64,000 nucleotides of DNA from an uncultured Dysosmobacter sp. (GCA_934563745.1 CAKTHE010000008.1:1-64000); one strand, 5' to 3'; positions 1 to 8,926 are shown, numbered from the stretch's first letter. A program made the numbers and translations. Notes: generated by a model not told the origin, from the sequence alone.

Positions 1-1850
1 TCCGTATCCAGGTTGCCGACCTGCTGCAGCTCCTCCTCACTGAGGGGCTCCTGCGTGCCGGTGCCGCAGTAGAGCAGATCATAGAGGTTGATCTCCTCGG
101 GCTTTTCGTACAGGGACGTCAGGAACTGATTGTGAATGTTCAGCGTGACGGTCCCGTTTTCCGTAAGGTCGTTGTTGAAAAAGACGGTATTGAAATAGGT
201 CAGCTCGGCACCGTTAAGGGGACGGGTCTCATTCAGAAGGGCGTCCGGCCGGCTGCACAGCTGGTGCGATTCAATGAGATAGGAGCCGTCTGCCTGTTCG
301 TTGAGGGTGACGCAGGCCCAGCGGCCGTCCGCGGAGGTTGTCTCAGTCCCGGTGGTGAAGAAGCGGCCTTTGGCATTATAGTAAAGAAGGACTTGGTCGC
401 CCTTGCGCTCACCGGCGGAGAAGAGCGTGGTTCCCGGAGTATTGGTGTCGCTATGGAAGAAATAGTAGGCGTCATACTCCGGCAGATAGGTGAAGGAATC
501 CAGACTGACCTTTTTCGTCTGGTCCAGCGTCAGACCGGTATAGCGCTCCAATACATCGTCGATTTGGTCGGCGGGGAGCTTGGTCAGATCCACCTCTGGA
601 TCAAAGCCGGAATAACCGGCGTTCACAACGGCGGCCCGTTCCGCTTCGCCCACGGGATCCGACTGACCGGCCCCGTTGTAGAAGAGCTGCAGAAGGTCGA
701 TCTCCTCGGGCGTTTTATACAGAGAGGTCAGAAACTGGGTGGAAAGGTCGGGATCTCGCTCGCTGTTGAAATAGCTTTCATTAAAGTAGGAAAGCTCCGC
801 CTCGCTCAGCGTATCGGCAGACCCGCTCTGCTTGGAGCCGCTGAAGGTAACGGCGCAGATCAGAGCGGCCAGCACGGCTACAGCGGCCAGGGCGGTCACT
901 GTGACTTTGCGGTTTTCCGCGATCCGGGAGATCCGGTCTTTAAGCTGCTTTTTCCCGGCGGACATGGTGGTGGCCGCCAGCATGGGATCGCCGGAGCCGC
1001 GCCGGACCGGGACCATGGATAAAAGCGTACGGCCGTAAGCGATGCGCTGATCCGGGCCCAGGAGGCGCAGAGCGCCCTCGTCGCAGGCCAGCTCGCAGTC
1101 CTGACGGGAGACGATGGCCGCTGCCCAGACCAGGGGATCAAACCAGTAGATGCTCAAGGCCACTCCCCGCAGCAGGCTCCACAGAGGATCCAGGTGCCGG
1201 GCGTGCGTGCTCTCATGGGCCAGAACATGGCGCAGGGTTTCCGCGGAGGACAGGGTCGCAGGCGTCAGGTAAATGGCGGGCCGCAGCAGGCCGAACAGGC
1301 AGGGAGAGGGCAGCCCCTGCTCCACCAGATAGACGGGAAGTGCGCAGTCCGCCGCCGGATAGGGCTTTCGTGCCCGGCGCAGCCGCAGGTAGAAGCGCAG
1401 ATTGGTCAGCGCGAACCAAATCGACATGCCGGCAAGGCCGGCGATCCAGACCCCGTGCAGGACCTGGGACAGGCTCAGCTTTTCGGCATAGCGCGTGACG
1501 GTGGCGCCGTCGGAGCTGACCACGGAATAGCCGTCCGATTCCGGGACGGACACCGGGTCGCCGGGCTGCAGCGTCTCAGCCTGCGGAAATTGGGAGACCG
1601 GCGCCTGCTCCATCGGACGCACATAAATCTCCCGGCGGTCCAGACGGGCGGTGACACGCTGCTCCACCGGCTCTGCCGCCGTGAGAACATTGTGTTCCAT
1701 TGCGGGCAGACTGACCGGAATCAGAAGGCGGATCAGCACGAGCCCCCACAGGGCATACTGCACCCGGCGGGAGAGCGTGTTGCGGAACAAACGGCGCAGG
1801 ATCAGAAGCGCGGCAATCAGAACGGACGATGTAATCAAAACTTCTTTCAT
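1..1850 (-). CDS. BlaR1/MecR1-like M56 membrane metalloprotease sensor (C-terminus cut off by window edge)
   Basis: Membrane protease of the M56 family that normally senses an envelope signal and inactivates its partner BlaI repressor. The reading frame runs from the ATG at 1850 to the window edge, at least 616 residues. Visible are N-terminal hydrophobic segments, a zinc motif HESTH at about residues 212-216, and a conserved ACDEG segment near residue 258 that should supply the third zinc ligand. Another hydrophobic segment lies near residue 320. After it the protein lacks a recognisable penicillin-binding sensor in the visible part. Instead it has two related repeats (about residues 345-395 and 543-600) sharing the patterns AELxYFN, QFLTSLY and PEEI. 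The start overlaps the blaI stop as ATGA, so the two are translationally coupled. The inducing signal is unknown. Confidence 0.9.
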   Translation of the reverse strand, partial: MKEVLITSSVLIAALLILRRLFRNTLSRRVQYALWGLVLIRLLIPVSLPAMEHNVLTAAEPVEQRVTARLDRREIYVRPMEQAPVSQFPQAETLQPGDPVSVPESDGYSVVSSDGATVTRYAEKLSLSQVLHGVWIAGLAGMSIWFALTNLRFYLRLRRARKPYPAADCALPVYLVEQGLPSPCLFGLLRPAIYLTPATLSSAETLRHVLAHESTHARHLDPLWSLLRGVALSIYWFDPLVWAAAIVSRQDCELACDEGALRLLGPDQRIAYGRTLLSMVPVRRGSGDPMLAATTMSAGKKQLKDRISRIAENRKVTVTALAAVAVLAALICAVTFSGSKQSGSADTLSEAELSYFNESYFNSERDPDLSTQFLTSLYKTPEEIDLLQLFYNGAGQSDPVGEAERAAVVNAGYSGFDPEVDLTKLPADQIDDVLERYTGLTLDQTKKVSLDSFTYLPEYDAYYFFHSDTNTPGTTLFSAGERKGDQVLLYYNAKGRFFTTGTETTSADGRWACVTLNEQADGSYLIESHQLCSRPDALLNETRPLNGAELTYFNTVFFNNDLTENGTVTLNIHNQFLTSLYEKPEEINLYDLLYCGTGTQEPLSEEELQQVGNLDT

Positions 1851-2224
1851 GCGTGGTCACCTCCGGCTTTTTCCAAAATGGCGGACAGCTCTTCCAGGTC
1901 CTGCTCGCTCAGGCTCTGGCTTTCGACCATGGCACTCATCAAAAGACCGAGCTTTCCGCCGTATACCTTGCTGAGAAAATTTTCGGTTTCATTCAAGGCG
2001 GCCTCCTCGCGGGGAATGGAGGGGAAATAGCGCTTGGCCCGGGCCCCATCCTCGTGGTGCAGGGCGCCCTTGGCCTCCAAACGGGAGAGCATGGTGATCA
2101 CGGTGTTTTTGCTCCAGGCGGTTTCGGAGCGGACCGCCGCTGTCAGCTCGGCAATGGTGCTGCCGGGAGCGGCCCAGATGTGATTCATCAGCTTCCACTC
2201 ACTGTCGGAAAGATTGCATTTCAC
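1847..2224 (-). CDS. BlaI/MecI/CopY family transcriptional repressor
   Basis: A 125-residue winged-helix repressor of the penicillinase-repressor family. It opens with the typical LSDSEWKLMNHIW segment, followed by a DNA-binding helix region containing TVITMLSRLEAKGAL, and a C-terminal dimerisation helix pair. It is the first gene of a two-gene unit with the M56 protease, which by family knowledge would cleave or inactivate it to relieve repression. An inverted repeat lying over its own promoter suggests autoregulation. The target genes beyond this operon cannot be told from the window; no beta-lactamase gene is seen nearby. Confidence 0.93.
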   Translation of the reverse strand: MKCNLSDSEWKLMNHIWAAPGSTIAELTAAVRSETAWSKNTVITMLSRLEAKGALHHEDGARAKRYFPSIPREEAALNETENFLSKVYGGKLGLLMSAMVESQSLSEQDLEELSAILEKAGGDHA

Positions 2225-2258
2225 AGAAGATCCCTCTTTTCTGATGCGGTATACGAGT

Positions 2259-2297
2259 GTCTACCTGAAATGTAGCAAAGCGGTAGACGCTTGTCAA
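2259..2297 (-). promoter_or_regulatory. Promoter of the blaI-M56 operon with overlapping operator-like inverted repeat
   Basis: Reading leftwards there is TTGACA (2297-2292), a 17-bp spacer and TACATT (2274-2269). A perfect 7-bp inverted repeat, GTCTACC and GGTAGAC separated by 16 bp (2288-2259), covers the spacer and the -10 box. A smaller CTAC/GTAG dyad sits inside it. BlaI-family operators are dyads built on TACA/TGTA-type half-sites, so this is the natural repressor site. Binding is inferred, not shown. Confidence 0.7.
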
Positions 2298-2435
2298 CCA
2301 TAAAAAAGTTACAAATTCTATCAGGAACCCTGCGGCGCGGCGGAGGGGAGTGGGATTTCTCGGCGGGGTGCCTTGACCCGCTTCCGATTTTGTCCTAAAA
2401 TGGCACGTGAAACTGATCAAGGAACTGGTGAAGAT

Positions 2436-4937
2436 ATGACGGATTTTCAAAAACGATACAGCGCGGCCCGCAGGGCGGTGATCGCCCGGGATCTGCGGCG
2501 CCTGAATCCCATGCAGCGGGAAGCGGCCATGACGACGGAGGGGCCGCTGCTGCTGCTGGCCGGCGCGGGCTCCGGAAAGACGACCGTGCTGATCCAGCGC
2601 ATTTATAATCTTCTGACCTACGGACGGGGGAGCGACACGGAGGAGGTCCCGCCGGAGGCTACGGAGGAGGACTTGGCCTTTCTGGAACGTTACGCGCAGG
2701 AAGCCGGCCGGGAGGAGCGGGCGCGGGCTGTGCGGCTCTGCGCGGTGGAGCCGGCCGCTCCCTGGGAGGTTTTGGCCATCACGTTTACCAATAAGGCGGC
2801 CGGCGAGCTGAAGGAGCGGCTTTCCGCCCGGCTGGGGGATCGGGCCAACGATATCTGGGCTGCGACCTTTCACTCGGCCTGCGTGCGGATCCTGCGCCGG
2901 GACATTGACCGGCTGGGGTTTGATAAAAGCTTTACGATCTATGACAGCGATGATTCCAAGCGCGTGATCAAGGAGGCTGTCAAGGCGCTGAATCTGGAGG
3001 AAAAGGCCTTTGCGCCCAAGGATGTGCTGGGGGTCATCAGCGCGGCCAAGGATCGCTATCAGACGCCGGAGCAGTTTTCGGCGGCTTACGAGGCGGCCAA
3101 CGACTGGCGCATGACGCGCATGGCCCGCATTTATGCGGAGTATTCCAAGCGGCTGCGCAGCGCCAACGCCTTGGATTTTGACGACCTGATTTTTTATACG
3201 GTGGAGCTTTTGGAGCAGCACAAGGATGTGCGGGAGTATTATCAGAACAAGTTCCGCTATGTGCTGGTGGATGAGTATCAGGATACCAACCATCTTCAGT
3301 ATCTGCTGACGGCTCTTCTGGCCGGCGGCCGGCGGAACCTGTGTGTAGTGGGCGATGACGATCAGAGCATCTACCGCTTCCGGGGCGCTAATATTGAAAA
3401 TATCCTCAGTTTTGAAAAGCAGTATCCGGATGCCCGGACCATCCGGCTGGAGCAGAACTACCGCTCCACCCAGCACATTCTGGATGCGGCCAACGGCGTG
3501 ATCCGGAACAATCAGGGCCGGAAGGGAAAGAAGCTGTGGACGGACAACGGCTCCGGAGAGCTGGTGACCGTGAAAACGGCATTCAATGAAGACGACGAGG
3601 CCAATTATGTGGTGGGCGACATCATGATGGGCGTTCACCGGGGCCGGGCCTTCCGGGATAATGCCATTCTTTACCGGATGAACGCGCAGTCCAATGCGCT
3701 GGAGCGGGCGCTGAGCCGCAACGGCATGGCGTATAAAGTGGTCGGAGGCATGAAGTTCTTTGAGCGGGCGGAGGTCAAGGACATGCTGGCCTATTTGTGC
3801 GTGCTCAATAACCCCATGGATGACCTGCGGCTGCGGCGGATTATCAACGTTCCGGCACGGGCCATCGGCGCAGCCAGCGTGGAGAAGGTACAGGCTCTGG
3901 CGCAGCGGGAGGGGGTGTCGCTCTACGAGATCATGCGCAACGCGGACCTGTTCCCGGAGCTGAAGTCTCCGGCCCAAAAGCTTTTGAAATTCGCGGACCT
4001 GATCGACGGGCTGCGGGCTCTGGGCGGAAAGCTGGCTCTTCCGGAGTTTTACGATGCTGTCTGCGAACAAAGCGGTTATATCCGGGCGCTGGAGGAAAAG
4101 CACGATCCGGAAAGTCAGACCCGCATTGAAAACGTACAGGAGCTCAAATCCAACATTCTGGGATTTTTGGAGCAGGAGCCGGAGGATCCTACGCTTTCCG
4201 GCTTCCTGAATGAGATCGCGCTGTATACGGATCTGGACAGCCTCAGCGGTGAGGAAGACTGCGTGACGCTGATGACCATGCACGCAGCCAAGGGCCTGGA
4301 ATTCCCGGCGGTTTACGTGGTCGGCATGGAAGATGGGATCTTCCCCGGCTTCCGGGCGGTAAGCGATCCGGAGGAAATGGAGGAGGAGCGGCGCCTTTGC
4401 TACGTGGCCATGACCCGGGCGAAAGAGAAGCTGACGCTGACCAACTGCCGTCAGCGGACTTTGTACGGCAAGACATCCTCCAACCTGCCCTCCCGCTTCT
4501 TGGAAGAGATTCCGGAGGGGGACATGCAATGGATCAGCAAACCGGAACCGCGGCGGGTCCGGGAGGATTTTGACGATGATTTCGGCGGCCGCAGCGGCTT
4601 CGGCGGATACGAAAGCGGGGTTGGCCGGTCGCATACATACGGCACACTTGGTACGGCGTCCGCCGGTACGCCGGCCCGCGCGTCCCTTCCCCGGAATCCG
4701 GCTCCGGCCGGCCGCGGCCAGGGCGCTTACGGGAAAAGACCGGCCGCAGGGGCTGCCGGCTCCGGGCAGCTTCAGCTGCATCAGGGAGACATGGTGGAGC
4801 ATACCGCCTTCGGCAGGGGCATGGTGCTTTCAGTCCGCCCCATGGGCGGAGACGCCCTGGTGGAAGTGGCGTTTGACAGCGTGGGGGCCAAAAAGCTGAT
4901 GCTCAAATCCGCCAGCGCCCATATGAAAAAGCTTTGA
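2436..4937 (+). CDS. pcrA: ATP-dependent DNA helicase PcrA/UvrD
   Basis: Superfamily 1A 3'-5' helicase of 833 residues used in nucleotide-excision repair, rolling-circle replication and removal of RecA or stalled polymerase. Motifs in order: Walker A GAGSGKTT at about 43-50, DEYQD near 278, QSIYRFRG near 309, QNYRST, MHAAKGLEF near 613 and YVAMTRAKEKL. A Gly/Arg-rich linker leads to a C-terminal Tudor-like domain (about 780-833, with VEHTAFGRGMV), which in PcrA binds RNA polymerase. The ATG at 2436 is chosen because it gives the usual family N-terminus; an in-frame ATG lies at 2400 and a TTG further up. It stands alone, closed by a strong terminator. Confidence 0.96.
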   Translation: MTDFQKRYSAARRAVIARDLRRLNPMQREAAMTTEGPLLLLAGAGSGKTTVLIQRIYNLLTYGRGSDTEEVPPEATEEDLAFLERYAQEAGREERARAVRLCAVEPAAPWEVLAITFTNKAAGELKERLSARLGDRANDIWAATFHSACVRILRRDIDRLGFDKSFTIYDSDDSKRVIKEAVKALNLEEKAFAPKDVLGVISAAKDRYQTPEQFSAAYEAANDWRMTRMARIYAEYSKRLRSANALDFDDLIFYTVELLEQHKDVREYYQNKFRYVLVDEYQDTNHLQYLLTALLAGGRRNLCVVGDDDQSIYRFRGANIENILSFEKQYPDARTIRLEQNYRSTQHILDAANGVIRNNQGRKGKKLWTDNGSGELVTVKTAFNEDDEANYVVGDIMMGVHRGRAFRDNAILYRMNAQSNALERALSRNGMAYKVVGGMKFFERAEVKDMLAYLCVLNNPMDDLRLRRIINVPARAIGAASVEKVQALAQREGVSLYEIMRNADLFPELKSPAQKLLKFADLIDGLRALGGKLALPEFYDAVCEQSGYIRALEEKHDPESQTRIENVQELKSNILGFLEQEPEDPTLSGFLNEIALYTDLDSLSGEEDCVTLMTMHAAKGLEFPAVYVVGMEDGIFPGFRAVSDPEEMEEERRLCYVAMTRAKEKLTLTNCRQRTLYGKTSSNLPSRFLEEIPEGDMQWISKPEPRRVREDFDDDFGGRSGFGGYESGVGRSHTYGTLGTASAGTPARASLPRNPAPAGRGQGAYGKRPAAGAAGSGQLQLHQGDMVEHTAFGRGMVLSVRPMGGDALVEVAFDSVGAKKLMLKSASAHMKKL

Positions 4938-4963
4938 GCGTTTGCCTGGCAGATAGATGAGAG

Positions 4964-5002
4964 AAAAAAGTCCGCGCCCTTATAAGGGCGCGGACTTTTT
5001 TT
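4964..5002. terminator. Bidirectional intrinsic terminator between pcrA and the HAD gene
   Basis: A 17-bp perfect stem (4964-4980 with 4985-5001) and a TATA loop. The stem has a GC core, GTCCGCGCCCT, flanked by A and T runs, so it can end transcription from both sides; pcrA and the HAD gene converge here. Confidence 0.93.
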
Positions 5003-5026
5003 AACGGAAAGCGGGGCTGTGGGCGT

Positions 5027-5671
5027 TCAGCGCTTTTTCGGCGGCAGCAGCAATTCTTCGAAGCTTTCAATGTATACGTCGCAGAAGCTGCGCATTTCTT
5101 TTTCGTCGGCTGCGAAATAGGAGTCCCGCACGCCGATGACCCGCATACGGGCCAGCCGGGCGGAACGGCAGGCCGCCAGCGAATCGTCAAACACAGTGCA
5201 GTCTTCCGGGCGCTCGCGGCAGGCGTCGGCGGCATAGCGGAAGATCTCCGGCGTCTGCTTGTCCATGTGCAGATTGTGTGCAAAGAAAATCTGCTCAAAA
5301 AACGAGCTGAGATCGTGCTGACGCAAAACGGCGCGGCAATGCTCCGGAACGCTGGAGGTGATTATGGCCATACGCCGCCCCTCGGCGCGGCACTGCTTCA
5401 GATAAGCGCGGACGCCGGGCTTGATGGGTACCTTGCGGGCATAGGAGTCCCGGGCCAGCTCCATCCACTCGTCCATGATGGATTGGCAGGACTCGTCCAG
5501 ATGGCAGAACGCCCTGGTGAATTCCGCGGCTTTCGGCAGCGTCGTGTGCGCGACGCCTTCGTAGTAAGCGCGGGTGTACGGCAGCCCGCGCCGGGAAAGA
5601 AAGACGCGGTCCACTTCCTTCCAGATTCCGTTGGAATCCACCAGGGTCCCATCCAGATCAAAGAAAAACAT
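5027..5671 (-). CDS. HAD superfamily hydrolase, beta-phosphoglucomutase/phosphatase-like
   Basis: A 214-residue haloacid-dehalogenase-type phosphohydrolase. Motif I is DLDGTLVDSN at residues 5-14 (nucleophile Asp5, acid/base Asp7); motif II is IITSS near 115; the motif III lysine sits in DKQTPEIF; motif IV is VFDDS near 170. A helical cap lies between motifs I and II, as in subfamily IA. The substrate is not predictable. The start at 5671 is used because MFFFDLDGT is the family N-terminus and an AAGGAGG lies just upstream; a longer frame exists but adds unrelated residues. It lies 7 bp after the glycosylase gene and is probably co-transcribed. Confidence 0.88.
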   Translation of the reverse strand: MFFFDLDGTLVDSNGIWKEVDRVFLSRRGLPYTRAYYEGVAHTTLPKAAEFTRAFCHLDESCQSIMDEWMELARDSYARKVPIKPGVRAYLKQCRAEGRRMAIITSSVPEHCRAVLRQHDLSSFFEQIFFAHNLHMDKQTPEIFRYAADACRERPEDCTVFDDSLAACRSARLARMRVIGVRDSYFAADEKEMRSFCDVYIESFEELLLPPKKR

Positions 5672-5678
5672 GCTGCAT

Positions 5679-6305
5679 TCAACCTCCTTGTTCCAGCCAA
5701 AACCGCCAGGGCAGCGCGGCGGACTCCTCTGCGTATTCAACGCCGATCCGCCGCCCACAGCGGACGATCTCAGTTCCGATCCGGGGGGCGGAAACCGACG
5801 GAAATCCGCTGAGATCCCGGCAGACGAACAGCGTATCACCGGTCAGATCCATTCCGTTTTCGGTTCTGGAAAGGGAAAGCGCTTTGCAGAGCTTTCCGGG
5901 ACCGTTGAGGAAATTTTTCCGCTGATAGGCGTTCAGCTCCCCATAGGGGAGCCCGTAGCGCAGGGAACTGAGCGTATCGATCCCGGCAACGGCCTCGCCG
6001 CCGCGGATCAAAACGGCGGAAGGCTCTCCCTCCGGTTCCGTCACCAGATTCAGGCAGTTGTACATCCCGTAAATCAGGTAAATGTATGCGTGCCCGGGTG
6101 GCCCGAACAGAGTCTCCGTCCGGCTGGTACGGCGGTATTGATAGGCGTGGCAGGCCTTATCACAGCGCCCGACATATGCTTCAGTCTCCGTAATGCGGCA
6201 GATCAGAGTTTCACCCTGATAACGGCGCACCAGATACAGCCCCAGAAGGGACTGTGCAATCTGCACCGTGTCGCCCGCATAGAAATTTTGAGGAAGTCTT
6301 GTCAT
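5679..6305 (-). CDS. DNA-3-methyladenine glycosylase (AAG/MPG type)
   Basis: A 208-residue base-excision repair enzyme removing alkylated and deaminated purines. Family hallmarks are ITETEAYVG at about 38-46, with the catalytic glutamate, and GHAYIYLIYGMYNCLN near 75, which carries the intercalating tyrosine loop region. RKNFLNGPGKLC near 130 is also typical. Length fits the bacterial family (about 200). It starts a leftward two-gene unit with the HAD hydrolase and is divergent from the EamA exporter. Confidence 0.94.
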   Translation of the reverse strand: MTRLPQNFYAGDTVQIAQSLLGLYLVRRYQGETLICRITETEAYVGRCDKACHAYQYRRTSRTETLFGPPGHAYIYLIYGMYNCLNLVTEPEGEPSAVLIRGGEAVAGIDTLSSLRYGLPYGELNAYQRKNFLNGPGKLCKALSLSRTENGMDLTGDTLFVCRDLSGFPSVSAPRIGTEIVRCGRRIGVEYAEESAALPWRFWLEQGG

Positions 6306-6424
6306 TTTTCTACCCCGGTGGTATGATAATTTTTCGTGGTCATTTGCGCTGCGGCTGTACGAAGAAGCAGCGCAGGAAGATCTTCTTCACTATATCATCC
6401 TTAAGAAATGGGAGCAAGCAGGAA

Positions 6425-7360
6425 ATGAACAGAAAACACACCCGTCAGAATGGATACGCGCTGCTGACCGCGGCGATTTGGGGAACGGCCTTCGTTGCGC
6501 AGAGCGTGGCGGCGGATTACTTGGATGCCTTCAGCTTTAACACGGCCCGTGCATCCGTTGCGTTTTTGTTTTTACTGCTTTTTTGTATGCTGCGGCGCTG
6601 GATCCGCCGCGCGAAGGGGACAGACGCCGGCATGACGGCGCAGGGGAAGAAGGACCTTCTGCGGGGCGGCCTTTGCTGCGGCGTATTTTTAAGTGTGGCA
6701 AGCACCCTTCAGCAGAAGGGGATTGAAACGACCTCGGCCGGCAAGTCCGGTTTTATCACGGCGCTGTATATTATCATTGTACCCATCTGCGGCATTTTTT
6801 TGAAGAAGAAAGCGCCGCGCACTATTTGGCTCAGCGTGGCGCTGGCGGTGGTCGGGCTTTACTGCCTGTGCATGAAGGGCGACTTTTCGCTTTCCGAGGG
6901 GGACTTTTACCTGCTTTTGTGTGCCGTTTGCTTTTCCGGGCAGATCCTGTGCGTGGATCATTTTTCGGAAAAGGTAGACGGGGCGGCTCTCTCCTGCGTG
7001 CAGTTTTTGGTCATGGCGGTGCTGTGCTCGGCGGGAATGCTGCTCAGCGGACTTCCGGCCTGGACGGCGGTGCAGCCCTGCCTGGGCGCGATCCTTTACG
7101 CGGGTGTTTTTTCCAGCGGCGTTGCCTATACCTTGCAGATCCTTGCGCAGCGTGGATCGAACCCGACGGTGGTGTCTCTTTTGATGAGCATGGAGGCGGT
7201 GTTTGCCACCATTGCCGGGGCGCTGATCCTGCACGACCGGATGTCCGGCAGGGAGTATTTGGGCTGCGTGCTGATGCTGGCTGCGGTCATCCTGGCCCAG
7301 CTGCCGGACCGGAATGCGCCGCAGGCGGCGGCTTGCCCGGCAGAGTCCGGAGAGAATTGA
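6425..7360 (+). CDS. EamA/DMT family transporter
   Basis: Integral membrane protein of 311 residues with about ten hydrophobic segments in two five-helix halves, the EamA (drug/metabolite transporter) fold. The N-terminal half carries AAIWGTAFVAQS and the second half the SGVAYTLQILAQR and MSMEAVFATIAGA segments typical of the family. Such proteins export amino acids, metabolites or toxic compounds, but the substrate here is unknown. The start at 6425 follows a GGAG at suitable distance; the longer open frame upstream has no membrane or family features. No clear terminator follows before the next promoter. Confidence 0.9.
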   Translation: MNRKHTRQNGYALLTAAIWGTAFVAQSVAADYLDAFSFNTARASVAFLFLLLFCMLRRWIRRAKGTDAGMTAQGKKDLLRGGLCCGVFLSVASTLQQKGIETTSAGKSGFITALYIIIVPICGIFLKKKAPRTIWLSVALAVVGLYCLCMKGDFSLSEGDFYLLLCAVCFSGQILCVDHFSEKVDGAALSCVQFLVMAVLCSAGMLLSGLPAWTAVQPCLGAILYAGVFSSGVAYTLQILAQRGSNPTVVSLLMSMEAVFATIAGALILHDRMSGREYLGCVLMLAAVILAQLPDRNAPQAAACPAESGEN

Positions 7361-7396
7361 TATCCTTCGGGTGCAAATCGGGATGGGACCATTTTA

Positions 7397-7426
7397 TTGA
7401 CACATTGTCCGTATGGCGTGTATAAT
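7397..7426 (+). promoter_or_regulatory. Consensus sigma-A promoter upstream of the TagA-like gene
   Basis: TTGACA (7397-7402), an 18-bp spacer and TATAAT (7421-7426), both boxes perfect. The start codon is about 115 bp downstream, leaving a leader in which I recognise no known riboswitch. Confidence 0.88.
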
Positions 7427-7542
7427 ACAACTGTATGCCCGGAGGCTTGCCTGCATGGGGGAACTCCTGGAAAAGAAGACCGGCCGCTGTGTTTCCTGCC
7501 GCGCTTCCGTGGTTCCGGGCCGGATCATAAAGAGGTGTTTTC

Positions 7543-8286
7543 ATGCGCATTGACGTGTTGGGCGTCGGCTTTGATAATGTAACGATGGAAGAGGCGGTGG
7601 ATACCGGAATGCGCCTTCTCCGGGAGGAGGGTATGCACTATGTGGTGACGCCCAATCCCGAGATCGTGGAGCTTTGCCGGGAAAATCCGCAGGCCATGGA
7701 AGCGGTCAACGGCGCGGATCTGGTTCTGGCGGACGGAATTGGCGTGATCAAGGGCGCGGCTATGCTGGGAACGCCTTTGAAGGCGCGGACGCCCGGAATC
7801 GAGTTTGCATCGCAGCTGATGCGCCGGATGGCGCAGGAGGGCGGATCGCTGTATCTGCTGGGGGCCAAGCCCGGCGTTGCGGATCAGGCGGCCGCCCGGC
7901 TGAAAGTGCAGTATCCGGGGCTGGTCATTGCAGGGACGCACGACGGCTATTTTCGGGAAGACGCCCCCGTGGCGGAGGCGATCCGGGCCAGCGGGGCGCA
8001 GGCTGTGTTCGTGTGCCTGGGCGCGCCGAAGCAGGAGCTGTGGATCCGCCGCTGGGGGCCCGCGACCGGCGCACATCTTTTGTGCGGCCTGGGCGGAAGC
8101 ATGGATGTGTTTGCCGGCGTTGTTCAGCGGGCACCCGCCTTTTGGTCCAGGCACGGACTGGAGTGGTTTTACCGGCTGTGCAAGGAACCCAGCCGGATCG
8201 GACGTATGATGAAGCTGCCGCTTTTTTTGATCCATGTGCAGCAGGAGAGAGGGAAGCATGAAAAAGGGAACGCTGATCGTTCTTGA
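7543..8286 (+). CDS. WecG/TagA/CpsF family glycosyltransferase
   Basis: GT26-family enzyme of 247 residues that transfers a sugar (ManNAc in TagA, ManNAcA in WecG) to a lipid-linked GlcNAc acceptor at the membrane during teichoic-acid or polysaccharide synthesis. The conserved active-site regions are visible: VTPNPEIV (about 30-37) and LADGIGV (about 64-70), matching the TagA catalytic threonine and aspartate regions. VCLGAPKQELW is also typical. The Arg-rich C-terminus resembles the membrane-targeting tail of TagA. It follows AGAGGTG and overlaps tmk by 29 bp. No other wall-polymer genes are adjacent, so the final polymer is unknown. Confidence 0.92.
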   Translation: MRIDVLGVGFDNVTMEEAVDTGMRLLREEGMHYVVTPNPEIVELCRENPQAMEAVNGADLVLADGIGVIKGAAMLGTPLKARTPGIEFASQLMRRMAQEGGSLYLLGAKPGVADQAAARLKVQYPGLVIAGTHDGYFREDAPVAEAIRASGAQAVFVCLGAPKQELWIRRWGPATGAHLLCGLGGSMDVFAGVVQRAPAFWSRHGLEWFYRLCKEPSRIGRMMKLPLFLIHVQQERGKHEKGNADRS

Positions 8287-8926
8287 GGGAACGGACGGGG
8301 CCGGAAAGGCCACCCAGGCCGGTTTGCTGGGTGAGCATCTGCGCCGGGAGGGGATCGCCTATCGCGAGATTGATTTTCCGCGGTACGGAAACCCCTTTGC
8401 TGCGCCGGCAGAGCTTTATTTAAAAGGGGCACTCGGGACGCATCCGGAGGATGTGAATGCGTATGCGGCCTCTGTGATGTATGCCATCGACCGCTATGCA
8501 TCCTATAAACAGGACTGGGGCGCTTTTTACGAGGCGGGCGGCGTTGTGATCGCCAACCGCTACACGACCTCAAATGCCGTGCATCAGGCCTCCAAGCTTC
8601 CGGAGGAGGAACGGGAAGGCTTTTTGACCTGGCTGTTTGAATTGGAGTATGAGCGCCTGGGGCTTCCAAAGCCGGATCTGGTCATGTATTTGGACATGCC
8701 CTTTGCCATCTCCCAGAAGATGATGCGCCGGCGGGAGGCGGACACCGGAACGCAGGCGGATATCCATGAGCAGGACGCGGCGTATTTGCTTCGCTGCCGG
8801 GAAAATGCGCGGGCGGTTGCTGACAGCTGCGGCTGGACGGTTTTGAACTGTGCGCGGGGGGATGAGCCCCGGTCGCTGCAGGAGATCCACGAAGAGATTT
8901 TCCGCCGGGTGCAGCCGCTTTTGTAA
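8258..8926 (+). CDS. tmk: Thymidylate kinase
   Basis: dTMP kinase of 222 residues in dTTP synthesis. The N-terminus reads TLIVLEGTDGAGKATQAGLL, so the P-loop has Ala where most family members have Ser/Thr after GK, followed by Thr. DFPRYGNP and the substrate-binding ANRYTTSNAVHQASKL region are intact, followed by a DMPF segment and an Arg-rich lid, MMRRREAD. The start at 8258 follows AGGAGAGAGGG; the TagA-like gene runs 29 bp past it. Probably one transcript with that gene. Confidence 0.93.
   Translation: MKKGTLIVLEGTDGAGKATQAGLLGEHLRREGIAYREIDFPRYGNPFAAPAELYLKGALGTHPEDVNAYAASVMYAIDRYASYKQDWGAFYEAGGVVIANRYTTSNAVHQASKLPEEEREGFLTWLFELEYERLGLPKPDLVMYLDMPFAISQKMMRRREADTGTQADIHEQDAAYLLRCRENARAVADSCGWTVLNCARGDEPRSLQEIHEEIFRRVQPLL

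Noticed and set aside
2199..4802. 867-codon open frame antisense to pcrA
   Set aside because: It mirrors the codon pattern of the GC-rich pcrA gene, has no recognisable domain, and overlaps a helicase with all motifs intact.
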